The notes: generated from the letters alone by a model not told the origin. A stretch of 64,000 nucleotides of DNA from Pseudomonas sp. 31-12 (GCF_003151075.1 NZ_CP029482.1:3224001-3288000); one strand, 5' to 3'; numbered from the stretch's first letter, positions 26,579 through 35,489 are shown. Program-made: numbers and translations.

Positions 26579-27631
26579 TCAGGCCACGGGAATGATTGGC
26601 AGGTCGAGAGTTTCACCGCCGCTATACCGCGCCATCGACCCGGCAATGGATTCATGCGGCACACCTTTCGCCATCTCACTCACCCCATCCAGCCGCGATA
26701 ACTGATCAGCGCTCATTTGCACGTTCAGCGCGCCCAACGTCGCATCGAGTTGCTCACGAGTGCGCGAGCCCAGGATCGGAATCAGCGCCGTCGTCGAGCG
26801 TTTGGCCTTTTCCCGCAGCCAGGCAATGGCCACGTGCGTCGGACTGGCTCCAAGCTCCGCCGCAACGGCCAGCAAGGTATCGAGCAGGGCGGTTTCCCGT
26901 GCACTTTTTTCGGCGTGAATCAGCATGCCGAGTTTGGCGGCGCGGTTGTCACCATCACTGTTGCGGTACTTGCCGGTCAGGAAACCGCCACCCAATGGCG
27001 ACCATAACGTCGCGGCAAGGCCCAATGCCTCGGCCATCGGCAGTTGTTCACGCTCAGCCGTGCGCTCGGCGAGGCTGTACTCGGCTTGAATCGCTGCAAT
27101 GGGCGAAAAACCGCGCACTTCGGCCAACACATCCGCACGAGCGATGCGCCAGGCCGGGAAGTTCGACAGCCCGGCGTAGTGAATCTTGCCGGCACGCACC
27201 AGATCGTCGAAGCCACGCAGGATTTCTTCCATCGGCGTGACGCCGTCGCTCATGTGCGCCCAGAACAGGTCGATGTGATCGGTGTTGAGCCGTTTCAGGC
27301 TTTCTTCCACGGCACGAACCATGTTCTTGCGGTTATTGCCGGTGTGGGAAATGCCCGCGGCGGGTGTGGTCCCCAAGGTGTATTTGGTGGCGATGACCAG
27401 GCTATCCCTTTCCACTGCAATGAACTCGCTAAGCATGGCTTCCGACTGCCCGCCCTGATAGCCGTTGGCGGTGTCGATAAAGTTGCCGCCGGCCTCCAGG
27501 TAGCCATCGAAAATGCGCTTGGCTTCGTCACGCTCGGCGCCATGGCCCCAGCCGGTACCGAAGTTGCCGGCGCCCAGCGCCAGTTCCGAAACCCGCAAGC
27601 CGGTTTTGCGACCGAAGACTTTGTAATGCAT
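26579..27631 (-). CDS. Aldo/keto reductase
   Basis: This 350-residue NADPH-dependent oxidoreductase has the AKR barrel. Its opening HYKVFGRKTGLRVSELALGAGNFG and FIDTANGYQGGQSEAML contain the catalytic Asp and Tyr. The Lys lies in SLVIATKYTLG, and the His region is DHIDLFWAHMSDG. The C-terminal GSRTREQLDATLGAL is the cofactor-phosphate region. It is closest in style to the YajO/AKR11-14-like group acting on aldehydes. The ATG at 27631 follows CAGGAG. It appears monocistronic; substrate unknown. Confidence 0.88.
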   Translation of the reverse strand: MHYKVFGRKTGLRVSELALGAGNFGTGWGHGAERDEAKRIFDGYLEAGGNFIDTANGYQGGQSEAMLSEFIAVERDSLVIATKYTLGTTPAAGISHTGNNRKNMVRAVEESLKRLNTDHIDLFWAHMSDGVTPMEEILRGFDDLVRAGKIHYAGLSNFPAWRIARADVLAEVRGFSPIAAIQAEYSLAERTAEREQLPMAEALGLAATLWSPLGGGFLTGKYRNSDGDNRAAKLGMLIHAEKSARETALLDTLLAVAAELGASPTHVAIAWLREKAKRSTTALIPILGSRTREQLDATLGALNVQMSADQLSRLDGVSEMAKGVPHESIAGSMARYSGGETLDLPIIPVA

Positions 27632-28017
27632 GAGGTGACTCCTGAGGAACAACGGCGGGATTTATTTAAATGTCTATCAACATGTATTAAATATGATGCC
27701 AGTAATATGAGCCGTCAAGGCGCTTTTCCATTCAGGGCAAAACAGCCGACCGCCGGGGGTAACGTTGTCAAACTCAGCACAATCTTCAGTCGAGCAAAAA
27801 ACCTGTGGCGAGGGAGCTTGCTCGCGCTTGAGTACGTAGCACTCATAAAAATCTGCGTTGCTGTCTCATTTTGGGGCCGCTACGCAGCCCAGCGGGAGCA
27901 AGCTCCCTCGCCACAAAGTAGGTGTGACTGAGAGTCCGCGTAGCATTTTGCTCCTGCCAGTTTCTGACAGCAGCCTCTGCTAAGCTCCGACGACTTCTCA
28001 GGAAAGAGACTACAGAC
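27632..28017. other. Intergenic region between divergent AKR and WYL regulator genes
   Basis: About 386 bases without a gene. The first 60 bases are AT-rich (ATTTAAATGTCTATCAACATG) and probably hold the aldo/keto reductase promoter. A REP doublet occupies 27801-27917. The last 100 bases probably hold the promoter of the WYL regulator gene. No precise promoter can be assigned. Confidence 0.5.
27801..27917. repeat. REP-type inverted repeat pair
   Basis: CTGTGGCGAGGGAGCTTGCT (about 27803-27822) is mirrored by AGCAAGCTCCCTCGCCACA (about 27897-27915). An inner CTACGCAGC segment lies near the right arm. It is a REP doublet in the upstream region of the WYL regulator gene. Confidence 0.85.
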
Positions 28018-28734
28018 GTGTCGCGTACCACTCGTTTACTCACGTTGCTGCAAGTGCTGCGGGGCAAAAGTCGTCCCGCTACGGCTGCAACGCTGGCCAG
28101 TGAATTGGAGATTTCCGAACGCACGCTGTACCGCGACATCGCCGAGCTGACGGCGCTGGGTGCACCGATTTTCGGCGAAGCAGGGGTTGGTTACGTGTTG
28201 CGCAGCGGTCTGTTCCTGCCGCCCTTGATGCTCAATGCCGACGAAACCGAAGCCATCGTGCTCGGATTACGTTACGTCGATCAGCGTGGCGACGAGGTGT
28301 TGAGCAAAGCTGCGGCCGACGCCTTGGCGAAGATTGCTGCGGTGTTGGCGCCTGAAGCTCAGGACGCCTTGCGCAACCCGACGGTGCTGCCGGGCCCGCG
28401 CGGTTATGGCTATCCGCAAAATGCCGTGCCGTTGAACGTGTTTCGCCAGGCCATCCGCGATCAGTCCAAGCTGAACATCGACTATGCAGACGCCCATCAA
28501 GTGCCCAGTCAGCGGTTGATCTGGCCACTGGCGCTGGGTTTTCTCAATGAGGTGCGGATCATCGTCGCCTGGTGTGAATTGCGCAGTGCCTACCGCACGT
28601 TTCGCACCGACCGGATCTCGGCCGCCACTGAGCAGGGTGAGCGCTATCCGGGGCGACGCAGCGACCTGTTGCGCACCTGGCACAAGCAGATGCAACTGGA
28701 TGACGCCGGGTGTTTCACTCCTGACAAGAACTGA
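28018..28734 (+). CDS. YafY-type HTH/WYL-domain transcriptional regulator
   Basis: This protein has 238 residues and a GTG start. Residues 1-60 form an HTH_11/DeoR-like winged helix (TTRLLTLLQVLRGKSRPATAATLASELEISERTLYRDI). The middle ADETEAIVLGLRYV and the C-terminal FRQAIRDQSKLNIDYAD form the WYL ligand-binding domain. Proteins of this type bind small ligands or nucleic acid and regulate nearby genes. It is followed closely by a SnoaL-like gene, which may be its target or operon partner. Confidence 0.85.
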   Translation: MSRTTRLLTLLQVLRGKSRPATAATLASELEISERTLYRDIAELTALGAPIFGEAGVGYVLRSGLFLPPLMLNADETEAIVLGLRYVDQRGDEVLSKAAADALAKIAAVLAPEAQDALRNPTVLPGPRGYGYPQNAVPLNVFRQAIRDQSKLNIDYADAHQVPSQRLIWPLALGFLNEVRIIVAWCELRSAYRTFRTDRISAATEQGERYPGRRSDLLRTWHKQMQLDDAGCFTPDKN

Positions 28735-28786
28735 CACAGACCTGTTCTAGCATGGCTCCAGAATCAAACAACAAGGAGCCGCACCC

Positions 28787-29128
28787 ATGTCCAATCCAGC
28801 CTCTTCACTGGCACCCGCCATCGCCGCCTACATTGCTGCCGCCAATGCCCGCGACACCTCGCGGGTCGGCAGTTTTTTTGCTGAGGACGCCAACGTGTTC
28901 GATGAGGGCCAGCACCGGATCGGCACGCAAGCCATCGCCCAGTGGATGCAAGACACCGCGCAGCGTTATGAACCTCGGGTCGAAGTGCTAGACGTTCAGC
29001 AACGTACCGGCAAAGTCTTGGTGCACAACCTGATTTTCGGGACGTTTCCCGGCAGTCCTCTGGAGTTGCGCTACATGTTTCGCCTCAACGAACAGGGCAA
29101 GATCGCCCGGCTAGACATCTCTCTGTAA
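28787..29128 (+). CDS. NTF2/SnoaL-like protein
   Basis: This 113-residue protein has the cone-shaped NTF2-like fold signature: APAIAAYIAAANARDTSRVGSFFAEDANVFDEGQHRIGTQAIAQWMQ, then beta strands ending in LRYMFRLNEQGKIARLDISL. Members include SnoaL-like cyclases, ketosteroid isomerase-like enzymes and many proteins of unknown role. The start follows AAGGAG. It lies 52 bases after the WYL regulator and 28 before zapE, so co-transcription is possible. No catalytic residues can be named with confidence. Confidence 0.8.
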   Translation: MSNPASSLAPAIAAYIAAANARDTSRVGSFFAEDANVFDEGQHRIGTQAIAQWMQDTAQRYEPRVEVLDVQQRTGKVLVHNLIFGTFPGSPLELRYMFRLNEQGKIARLDISL

Positions 29129-29156
29129 ATCCGGGCGCCGTGGCATACTGCCGCGC

Positions 29157-30275
29157 ATGAATGTCGACTCTCCCCTAAGCGCCTGGCAACACGCCATTGA
29201 ACAAAAGGGCTTCGTCCAGGACGAAGCCCAGGAACATGCCGTGTGGGCGCTGCAAAAATGCCACGAAGCCTTGCACGAAGGGCGCACGCCAATCACCGGC
29301 GTTTACCTTTGGGGCCCGGTCGGACGGGGTAAGACCTGGTTGATGGACCAGTTCTACCAAACCCTGAAAGTCCCGGCCCGACGCCAACACTTCCACCACT
29401 TCATGGGCTGGGTGCATCAACGTTCGTTCCAGCTGACTGGCACCGCCGACCCGCTGAAGGCGCTGGCCCGTGAGTTGAGCCAGGAAGTGCGGGTGTTGTG
29501 TTTCGATGAACTGTTCGTCAACGACATTGGCGACGCGATCATTCTCGGGCGTTTGTTTCAAGTAATGTTTGAGCAGGGCGTGGTGGTGGTTTGCACCTCC
29601 AATCAGCCGCCGGACCAACTGTACGCCGACGGCTTCAACCGCGACCGTTTCGTGCCCGCCATCGAGGCGATCAAACAGCACATGCAGGTGATCGCGGTGG
29701 ATGGCGGCGAAGACCATCGCCTGCATCCGGGCGCTGCGCTGCAACGTTATTGGGTGGCGGATTCCGGGCAACCCAGCGCGCTCGGTGAAGTGTTCAAGGC
29801 GTTGACCGTTGGCCAGTCAACATCCAGCGAGCCGATTACGGTCGGTTATCGCTCGATCAACGTGGTAAAGGCCAGTTCGACGGTGCTCTGGTGCCGCTAC
29901 GCTGACCTTTGCGAACAACCGTTCGCCGCCATGGACTTCATGGCGCTGTGTGACACCTTCAGCGCTATTCTGTTGAGTGACGTGCCCAATCTCAGCGCGC
30001 AAAAACGCGAAGGACGTATCGCCCGAGGCACCGAGGACGGTGCCGAGCGGGTCGTGGCCGGTGATCGCGAGCTGCCGCAATTGTCGGTGCCTGACGATGG
30101 TGTCCGGCGTTTCATTGCCTTGGTGGACGAGTGTTACGACCGCAAGGTGCCGCTGTACCTCGAAGCGCGGGTGCCGATGACGGCGTTGTACACCGAGGGC
30201 TATCTGGAATTCCCGTTCCGCCGTACGTTAAGCCGTTTACAGGAAATGCAGCTGCAACGTTTCGCCGAAGCCTGA
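29157..30275 (+). CDS. zapE: ZapE/AFG1-type ATPase
   Basis: This 372-residue AFG1-family P-loop ATPase matches the cell division protein ZapE, which associates with FtsZ rings under stress in E. coli. Walker A is GPVGRGKT (53-60), the HFHHFMGWVHQR segment is family-specific, Walker B is VLCFDELFVNDIGDA, and sensor 1 is VVCTSNQPPDQLYADG. Many Pseudomonas carry two AFG1-type genes, and this may be the second copy, so the symbol marks family more than proven function. It is followed after 18 bases by a DinB-like gene. Confidence 0.82.
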   Translation: MNVDSPLSAWQHAIEQKGFVQDEAQEHAVWALQKCHEALHEGRTPITGVYLWGPVGRGKTWLMDQFYQTLKVPARRQHFHHFMGWVHQRSFQLTGTADPLKALARELSQEVRVLCFDELFVNDIGDAIILGRLFQVMFEQGVVVVCTSNQPPDQLYADGFNRDRFVPAIEAIKQHMQVIAVDGGEDHRLHPGAALQRYWVADSGQPSALGEVFKALTVGQSTSSEPITVGYRSINVVKASSTVLWCRYADLCEQPFAAMDFMALCDTFSAILLSDVPNLSAQKREGRIARGTEDGAERVVAGDRELPQLSVPDDGVRRFIALVDECYDRKVPLYLEARVPMTALYTEGYLEFPFRRTLSRLQEMQLQRFAEA

Positions 30276-30293
30276 TGGCCGGGAGCCGCGAAT

Positions 30294-30875
30294 ATGAATC
30301 AGCCTCTGTCTCACCATTTGTTGACCATGGCTTATCAGAATGCCTGGGCCAATCATCGACTCGCCAAGGCCTGGAATCAGTTGAGCCCGGCCGAACTGGT
30401 GGCGCCTCGGGTCAGCTTCTTCCCCAGCCTCATTGCCACCCTCAACCACATCCTGACCTGCGACTGGTTTTACGTGGATGCGCTGGAGCGGGAACTGCGC
30501 GGTGACGATCCGCACCCTGATTGCCATGTGTTCTTCGCCGAGGACGAACCGTTCACGGCGGGCGCCGATCTGCAGCGTGAACAAGCGCATGTGGACCGTC
30601 GCCTGATTGCCTACTGCGAACAATTGCGCGACGCTGACCTGGGCCGAATCGTGACCATCGCCCGGGACACGCCGCAACATGACAGCCGTTTGCGCCTGCT
30701 GTCGCACCTGTTCGAGCACCAGCTTCATCACCGTGGCCAGGTTCACGCGATGCTCAGCGGCACCTCGGTCAAACCGCCGCAACTGGACGAGTTTTTCTGT
30801 GCCGGTGAATCGCAGTTAAGAGCCAATGATTTTGCCGAGTTGGGCTGGACCGAAACGCTGATCTGGGGCGTTTGA
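30294..30875 (+). CDS. DinB-family protein
   Basis: This 193-residue protein has the DinB four-helix bundle. Three conserved metal-ligand histidines are recognisable: LNHILTCDWFYVD in helix 2 and FEHQLHHRGQVHAML near the C-terminus. The family is related to bacillithiol/mycothiol-dependent transferases, but Pseudomonas lacks those thiols, so the substrate is unknown. The start follows GGGAG. It is probably the downstream partner of zapE. Confidence 0.85.
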   Translation: MNQPLSHHLLTMAYQNAWANHRLAKAWNQLSPAELVAPRVSFFPSLIATLNHILTCDWFYVDALERELRGDDPHPDCHVFFAEDEPFTAGADLQREQAHVDRRLIAYCEQLRDADLGRIVTIARDTPQHDSRLRLLSHLFEHQLHHRGQVHAMLSGTSVKPPQLDEFFCAGESQLRANDFAELGWTETLIWGV

Positions 30876-30925
30876 GGCAGGTTCGGGTTGTCGCCGATTG
30901 CGCCTCGCGATAATGTCCGTCGACC

Positions 30926-30950
30926 TCCCGGCGCGAGCGACGCGCCGGGA
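30926..30950. other. Very GC-rich perfect hairpin upstream of a GNAT gene
   Basis: TCCCGGCGCG-AGCGA-CGCGCCGGGA is a perfect 10-bp stem with a 5-base loop. It has no following T-run, so it is not a classical terminator. It lies between the dinB stop (30875) and the GNAT start (30972). It could stabilise an mRNA end or influence expression of the GNAT gene. Confidence 0.7.
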
Positions 30951-30971
30951 CCACTTGACGGGACGTTGACG

Positions 30972-31469
30972 ATGGAAATGGAATCCGCAGAAATTCTGGT
31001 ACTTCAAGCCAGCTACACCAATCCGCTGCATGCCGAGGCTATCGGTGTGGTGCTCAATGCGTACGCCGAAGACCCGATGGGCGGCGGTCAGCCACTGTCC
31101 GAAGACATTCTGCAACAACTGCCGGGAGAGCTGGCGAAGCGTCCCCATGCGTTCAGCGTACTGGCGTTTGTCCGTGGCGAACCGGCCGGGCTGGTCAATT
31201 GCTTCGAAGGTTTCTCGACGTTTGCCTGTCGGCCGCTGGTCAACGTGCACGATGTGTCGGTAGCGCCGAAGTTTCGCGGTCTGGGGCTGAGCCAAAGAAT
31301 GCTGCAAAAGGTTGAAGACATCGCCCGCCAACGGGGTTGCTGCAAAATCACCCTGGAAGTGCTCGAAGGCAATGCCGTCGCGCAGGCGTCCTATGGCAAG
31401 TTCGGCTTTGCGCCCGGCATGTTCGACCCGGCCCATGGCCGCATGCTGTTCTGGACCAAGGAGCTTTAA
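30972..31469 (+). CDS. GNAT-family N-acetyltransferase
   Basis: This 165-residue protein has the standard GNAT fold. Motif A is VHDVSVAPKFRGLGLSQRML, with R-G-L-G-L-S contacting acetyl-CoA. Motif B contains KITLEVLEGNAVAQASYGKFGF. I chose the ATG at 30972 because residues encoded upstream do not fit the family. It lies downstream of a strong hairpin and 6 bases upstream of the chromate transporter gene. Substrate unknown; NAT-like amino acid or small-molecule acetylation is likely. Confidence 0.85.
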   Translation: MEMESAEILVLQASYTNPLHAEAIGVVLNAYAEDPMGGGQPLSEDILQQLPGELAKRPHAFSVLAFVRGEPAGLVNCFEGFSTFACRPLVNVHDVSVAPKFRGLGLSQRMLQKVEDIARQRGCCKITLEVLEGNAVAQASYGKFGFAPGMFDPAHGRMLFWTKEL

Positions 31470-31475
31470 CGCCAA

Positions 31476-32684
31476 ATGAACAGCCTCGATGGTGCGCAGG
31501 GCAGGGCTCCCGTGACAACAGACAAACCGTGGGCGATTTTCCTGATCTTTCTGCGTCTGGGGCTGACCTCGTTTGGCGGCCCTGTCGCGCATCTGGGCTA
31601 TTTTCGCAGTGAGTTCGTGGCGCGTCGGCGCTGGCTGAGCGAAGCCGCGTACGCCGAATTGATCGCCCTGTGCCAGTTTCTGCCGGGCCCGGCGAGCAGT
31701 CAGGTGGGCATGGCGCTGGGTTTGTCCCGTGCCGGGTTTTCGGGGGCATTGGCGGCGTGGGCGGGTTTCACCTTGCCTTCGGCGTTGATACTTACGCTGT
31801 TGGCAGTCGGCATCACCCACGGTGGCTGGGCGTTGCCAGCGGGTTTGATTCACGGGCTGAAAATCGTCGCCGTCGCCGTGGTGGCCCAGGCCGTGTGGGG
31901 AATGGCTCGTACGTTATGCCGAGGTCCGGTGCGCGTGGGCATCATGCTGGTGGCGACGGTCGGGGTGCTGCTCTGGCCAACGACTGGCGGGCAGTTGACG
32001 GTGATGGCCGTGGCGGCGGTGATCGGCCTGGTCTTGCTGCACAACGCCAATGCGACGCCACGGGAGGGCTTGTCTATTCGGGTCAGTCGCGTGGCCAGCT
32101 GGCTGGCGATTGCTGTGTTCGTGACCTTGCTGCTGGGGTTGCCGCTGATCGCGCATCACTGGCCGGACTCGATGTTGAGCTTGTTCGACGGCTTCTACCG
32201 CACAGGCGCGCTGGTGTTTGGTGGCGGCCACGTCGTGTTGCCACTGTTGCAAAGTCAGGTGGTGAATACGGGGCTGCTGAGCAATGACGTGTTTCTCGCC
32301 GGGTATGCCGCTGCTCAAGCGGTGCCGGGGCCGCTGTTCACGTTCGCGGCGTTTCTGGGAGCCTCCATCAGTGGCTGGAGTGGGGCGCTGGTGTGCGTGC
32401 TGGCGATTTTCCTGCCGTCGCTGTTGTTGGTGATCGGCGTGTTGCCGTTCTGGCAGCGCTTGCGTGGCAATGGCCGGGTGCAAGCGGCGCTGGCCGGAGT
32501 GAATGCCGGGGTGGTCGGGTTATTGCTGGCCGCGTTGTATCAACCGTTGTGGACCAGCTCGATTTTCAGCCCGCTGGATGTCCTGTTGGCGGTGCTGGCG
32601 TTGATGGCGCTGCTGTTCTGGCGATGCCCGCCGTGGTTGCTGGTGCTGCTGGGTGGTTTATGCGGCGTGGTGCTGAGCGCTTGA
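31476..32684 (+). CDS. chrA: ChrA-family chromate transporter
   Basis: This 402-residue inner-membrane protein is a full-length two-domain ChrA. The N-half has LRLGLTSFGGPVAHLGYFR and LPGPASSQVGMALG; the C-half repeats the pattern with GALVFGGGHVVLPLLQ and QAVPGPLFTFAAFLG. The duplicated GG-P and PGP signatures are family hallmarks. Members export chromate with proton motive force, and a sulfate-related native role is also possible. It starts 6 bases after the GNAT gene. No ChrB regulator is adjacent. Confidence 0.85.
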   Translation: MNSLDGAQGRAPVTTDKPWAIFLIFLRLGLTSFGGPVAHLGYFRSEFVARRRWLSEAAYAELIALCQFLPGPASSQVGMALGLSRAGFSGALAAWAGFTLPSALILTLLAVGITHGGWALPAGLIHGLKIVAVAVVAQAVWGMARTLCRGPVRVGIMLVATVGVLLWPTTGGQLTVMAVAAVIGLVLLHNANATPREGLSIRVSRVASWLAIAVFVTLLLGLPLIAHHWPDSMLSLFDGFYRTGALVFGGGHVVLPLLQSQVVNTGLLSNDVFLAGYAAAQAVPGPLFTFAAFLGASISGWSGALVCVLAIFLPSLLLVIGVLPFWQRLRGNGRVQAALAGVNAGVVGLLLAALYQPLWTSSIFSPLDVLLAVLALMALLFWRCPPWLLVLLGGLCGVVLSA

Positions 32685-32702
32685 AACCTTTCGATCGGGC
32701 AT

Positions 32703-32728
32703 GAAAAAGGGCGTCCACCAGGACGCCC
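32703..32728 (-). terminator. Terminator of the small secreted protein gene
   Basis: GGGCGTCC-ACCA-GGACGCCC is a perfect 8-bp stem. On the minus strand it is followed by TTTTTC. It lies 12 bases beyond the stop of the 69-residue protein gene and may also attenuate the convergent chrA transcript. Confidence 0.85.
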
Positions 32729-32740
32729 GTTAGTCATCGT

Positions 32741-32950
32741 TTATTTAGGCCGATAAGTTTCGGTCACTTGTGCGGTTTGATCGTTCGGAACCCTCAGTTC
32801 AATAGATCTGGTTTCGACGCCATTAGCTTGCTGTTGTTTGAGATGCAGGGTTTCGAAGTAATACCGCATGCGCTCGGCGCCGCCTTCGGCAAATGCGGTG
32901 GTCGAACCGAACATCATCAGACTGGCGAGGATCAACGCAGTACGTTTCAT
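32741..32950 (-). CDS. Small secreted protein, 69 residues
   Basis: MKRTALILASLMMFGSTTAFA is a clear signal peptide. The mature protein is about 48 residues, polar, with ERMRYYFETLHLKQQQANG and a basic C-terminus (TYRPK). The ATG at 32950 follows GGGAGG and a terminator follows the stop, so the gene is convincing. I do not recognise the family. Small periplasmic proteins of this kind in Pseudomonas are mostly uncharacterised. Confidence 0.7.
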   Translation of the reverse strand: MKRTALILASLMMFGSTTAFAEGGAERMRYYFETLHLKQQQANGVETRSIELRVPNDQTAQVTETYRPK

Positions 32951-33047
32951 GGTTTGCCTCCCACTACGGATATCGGGTGCCTTTCATCCATGAACCAATG
33001 TTGCCGGGACATTATCCGCCGATTCCGGTATTTGGGAATCAACCGCG

Positions 33048-35285
33048 TTAAAGCTTCCAGTCCAGGCTCAAGGTGACTGTGCGCGGGTCGCCCCAATAGA
33101 CGCCGTTGTAGAACCCGACGTTGTCGTAATACTTTTTGTCGAACAGGTTGTCGACGTTCAGCGAAGCGGACAGGTGCTTGTCGAACTCATACCGCGACAT
33201 CAGCTTGACCACGGTGTAGGCCTCCTGGCGAATGTTGGCGCTGGCGGTGATGATCTCGCCATCAGCGCCACGACCGACCGGGCGTCTGGCGGCGCGGTAG
33301 ACGTCGCTTTGCCAGTTCACCGCGCCGCCCACGGTCAGCGCCTGCCAGTCGCCGGGCAGGCGATAAGCGGTGGAGAAGCGGAACATGTTCAACGGCTGGT
33401 TGGTGTTGTTGCGCTGCTTCTCGCCATTGGCCGAGTGGGTGTAGGTGTAGCCGGCCGTCATGTTCCAGCCCGCCATCACCTCGCCGGAGATCTCGGCTTC
33501 AAAGCCCTGAACCTTGTTGCCTTTGCCGCCCGATCTGAAGAATTCCTCACCGGTGACCGGGTCTGGCGGTACGGAATCGTCGAGTTCGGCGACGTTGTCC
33601 TGCTTGCTCCAGAACACCGCAGTGGCGAGGTTGAGTCGCTCTTCCAGCAGGCTGCCCTTGAGCCCCAGTTCATAGTTGCTGCCGACCACCGGCTCGAGGT
33701 ATGTGTGATTGCTGTCACGCTCGTCCTGCGGCTTGAAAATGTCGGTGTAGCTGACATACACCGTGTACTCGGGCGTTATGTCGTAGAGCAACCCGGCGTA
33801 CGGCGTCCACATGTCGTTGTGTTGCTGGCGGGTGGTTTCGACACTGCTCAGTTGCAGATTGCCGTCGTACTTGTTGGCCGTTTTCGAGATTTCCCACGTT
33901 CCGTAGCGACTTCCGAGGACTGCGTGCAGGTCGTCGGTCAGGGTCAGGCGCGTGGCCAGGTAACCGGCCTTTTGCCGGGTGCTTTCATCCGAGCCTTTCA
34001 GTCCGGTGACGGTGTCCGGGAATTTGGGAATGCCGCCCATGTACTTCCAGTCGGGAACCCTCTCGTAATCCGCCGACCGTGGGCCGTCTACGGTGTAGGG
34101 GTTGTCTTCGCTACGCTCGGCTTCGCCATAGCCGATCATCATTTCGTGTTCACGACCGAACAGCGAATAAGGGCCGGACACGTTGAAGTCATAGGCCTTC
34201 ATTTTCTGCGTGCCGACCATGTGGCTGACGTTGGCGAACATGCCGCTGCGATCCGCCTCGGGGAAACCGCCACCGCCGTAATAGATCTTGCCGTCGGTGT
34301 CACTCTCGCGATGGGTGTAGGCCGCCTTGAGGTGCCAACCGGCACCCAGTTGCTGGTCCAGCGTGGCAAACGCGGTCTTGTCCTTCAGCGGCCAGGAACT
34401 CCACGGCGTGGCCATGTTGGTGGAGCGTCCGAGGTTGGCTTTGCTGCCGTCAGCGTTCCAGTACGGCACGGTGCCCCAGGACGTGCCTTGCACCTGTTTG
34501 TCCTGATAGTCGTAACCCACGGCCAGCACGGTGTCGTCGGTCAAATCGGCTTCGAGAATCCCGTAGCCGACTTCCCGTTGCAGCGCGTACTTGTCACGGT
34601 AGGAACCGCTGTCGCGATAGGCCAGCACACTGCGACCGCGCAGGCGCCCGTCGAAGGCCAGCGGCCCGCCGACGTCCACATAGCTGTAGTAATCGTCATA
34701 GCTGCCGCCGCTGACACCGGTCTGGGCGGCCCATTGTGCGGTCGGCCGTTTGCGCACCATGTTGATAGTCGCGGAGGGATCGCCGGCGCCCGTGGTCAGG
34801 CCGGTCGCGCCGCGAACCACTTCGATGCGGTCGTAGATGATGGTGTCGGAATCGGATTTCATGTAGCTGAAGGTGTTGAGCATCCCGTCGATCTGGAAAT
34901 TGTTGATCGAGTAACCGCGGGACGAATAGCTGACGCGGTCCGAGTCGTTGTGCTGAACCACCACACCGGTGGTCTGGCTCATGGCTTCGGACAATGTACC
35001 GAGTTTGAAATCGTCCATCTGCTGGCGCGTGACCACGGACACCGACTGCGGCGTTTCCTTGATCGACAGGTTCAGCCGCGTTGCGGTGCTCATGGCGCCG
35101 GTGGTGTACGACTCGGTGTTTTCGGTGGTAGTGCCCAGCCCCTGGGCGGTCACATTGGTGGCACCCAGTTCAAGGGTGCGGCTCGGCGCATGTTCCGGGG
35201 CGGTTTCAGCCAGCAAATCGGGGCTCAGGGCAGCACTGCACAGGCCCAGGGTAAAGGTCATGGAACGGGTGATAGGCGCGAACAT
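33048..35285 (-). CDS. TonB-dependent siderophore receptor
   Basis: This 745-residue outer-membrane receptor has a signal peptide ending near LLA (about 27). A short N-terminal region is followed by the plug domain (IKETPQSVSVVTRQQMDD, then GYSINNFQIDGML and YDRIEVVRGATGLTTGAGDPSATINMVRKRP). The 22-strand barrel ends in the usual aromatic TVTLSLDWKL. It is the FpvA/FhuE-like class by plug motifs but lacks the periplasmic signalling (STN) domain, so it is not an ECF-sigma transducer. The ATG at 35285 follows AAGGAG. A likely Fur box lies at 35362-35380, so iron starvation probably induces it. Confidence 0.9.
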   Translation of the reverse strand: MFAPITRSMTFTLGLCSAALSPDLLAETAPEHAPSRTLELGATNVTAQGLGTTTENTESYTTGAMSTATRLNLSIKETPQSVSVVTRQQMDDFKLGTLSEAMSQTTGVVVQHNDSDRVSYSSRGYSINNFQIDGMLNTFSYMKSDSDTIIYDRIEVVRGATGLTTGAGDPSATINMVRKRPTAQWAAQTGVSGGSYDDYYSYVDVGGPLAFDGRLRGRSVLAYRDSGSYRDKYALQREVGYGILEADLTDDTVLAVGYDYQDKQVQGTSWGTVPYWNADGSKANLGRSTNMATPWSSWPLKDKTAFATLDQQLGAGWHLKAAYTHRESDTDGKIYYGGGGFPEADRSGMFANVSHMVGTQKMKAYDFNVSGPYSLFGREHEMMIGYGEAERSEDNPYTVDGPRSADYERVPDWKYMGGIPKFPDTVTGLKGSDESTRQKAGYLATRLTLTDDLHAVLGSRYGTWEISKTANKYDGNLQLSSVETTRQQHNDMWTPYAGLLYDITPEYTVYVSYTDIFKPQDERDSNHTYLEPVVGSNYELGLKGSLLEERLNLATAVFWSKQDNVAELDDSVPPDPVTGEEFFRSGGKGNKVQGFEAEISGEVMAGWNMTAGYTYTHSANGEKQRNNTNQPLNMFRFSTAYRLPGDWQALTVGGAVNWQSDVYRAARRPVGRGADGEIITASANIRQEAYTVVKLMSRYEFDKHLSASLNVDNLFDKKYYDNVGFYNGVYWGDPRTVTLSLDWKL

Positions 35286-35361
35286 CGCAGCCGACTCCTT
35301 GTCTTCGAGGGAAAAATTCCGTTTGTTCAAAGACGAAGGGGGGAGAGAGGATTTAGGTCTA

Positions 35362-35380
35362 AACGAGAATTATTGTTATT
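35362..35380 (-). promoter_or_regulatory. Likely Fur box upstream of the TonB receptor gene
   Basis: On the minus strand the sequence AATAACAATAATTCTCGTT matches 11 of 19 positions of the Fur consensus GATAATGATAATCATTATC. It sits about 77 bases upstream of the receptor start in an AT-rich stretch, a typical position for iron control. Confidence 0.65.
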
Positions 35381-35423
35381 TTAAGGTGTTTCGGAGACGT
35401 TAAAGCGGGCGGCTGGTGTAAAC

Positions 35424-35447
35424 CCTGTGGGAGCAAGCTCCCACAGG
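35424..35447. repeat. Single REP-type palindrome
   Basis: CCTGTGGGAGC-AA-GCTCCCACAGG is a perfect 11-bp palindrome. It lies downstream of the cptA-like gene and may act as its transcript end. Confidence 0.8.
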
Positions 35448-35489
35448 TTCCTCTACATATTGAAAGATCGGAGCCGATCCCTCAGGACA

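Noticed and set aside
11148..35285. FecR-type protein working with the TonB receptor at 33-35 kb
   Set aside because: The receptor lacks the periplasmic signalling domain needed to contact a FecR protein, and the genes are over 20 kb apart.
33174..35384. A 736-codon open frame opposite the TonB receptor gene
   Set aside because: Translation is low-complexity and matches no family; the receptor on the other strand has complete motifs. GC-rich third positions create such antisense frames.
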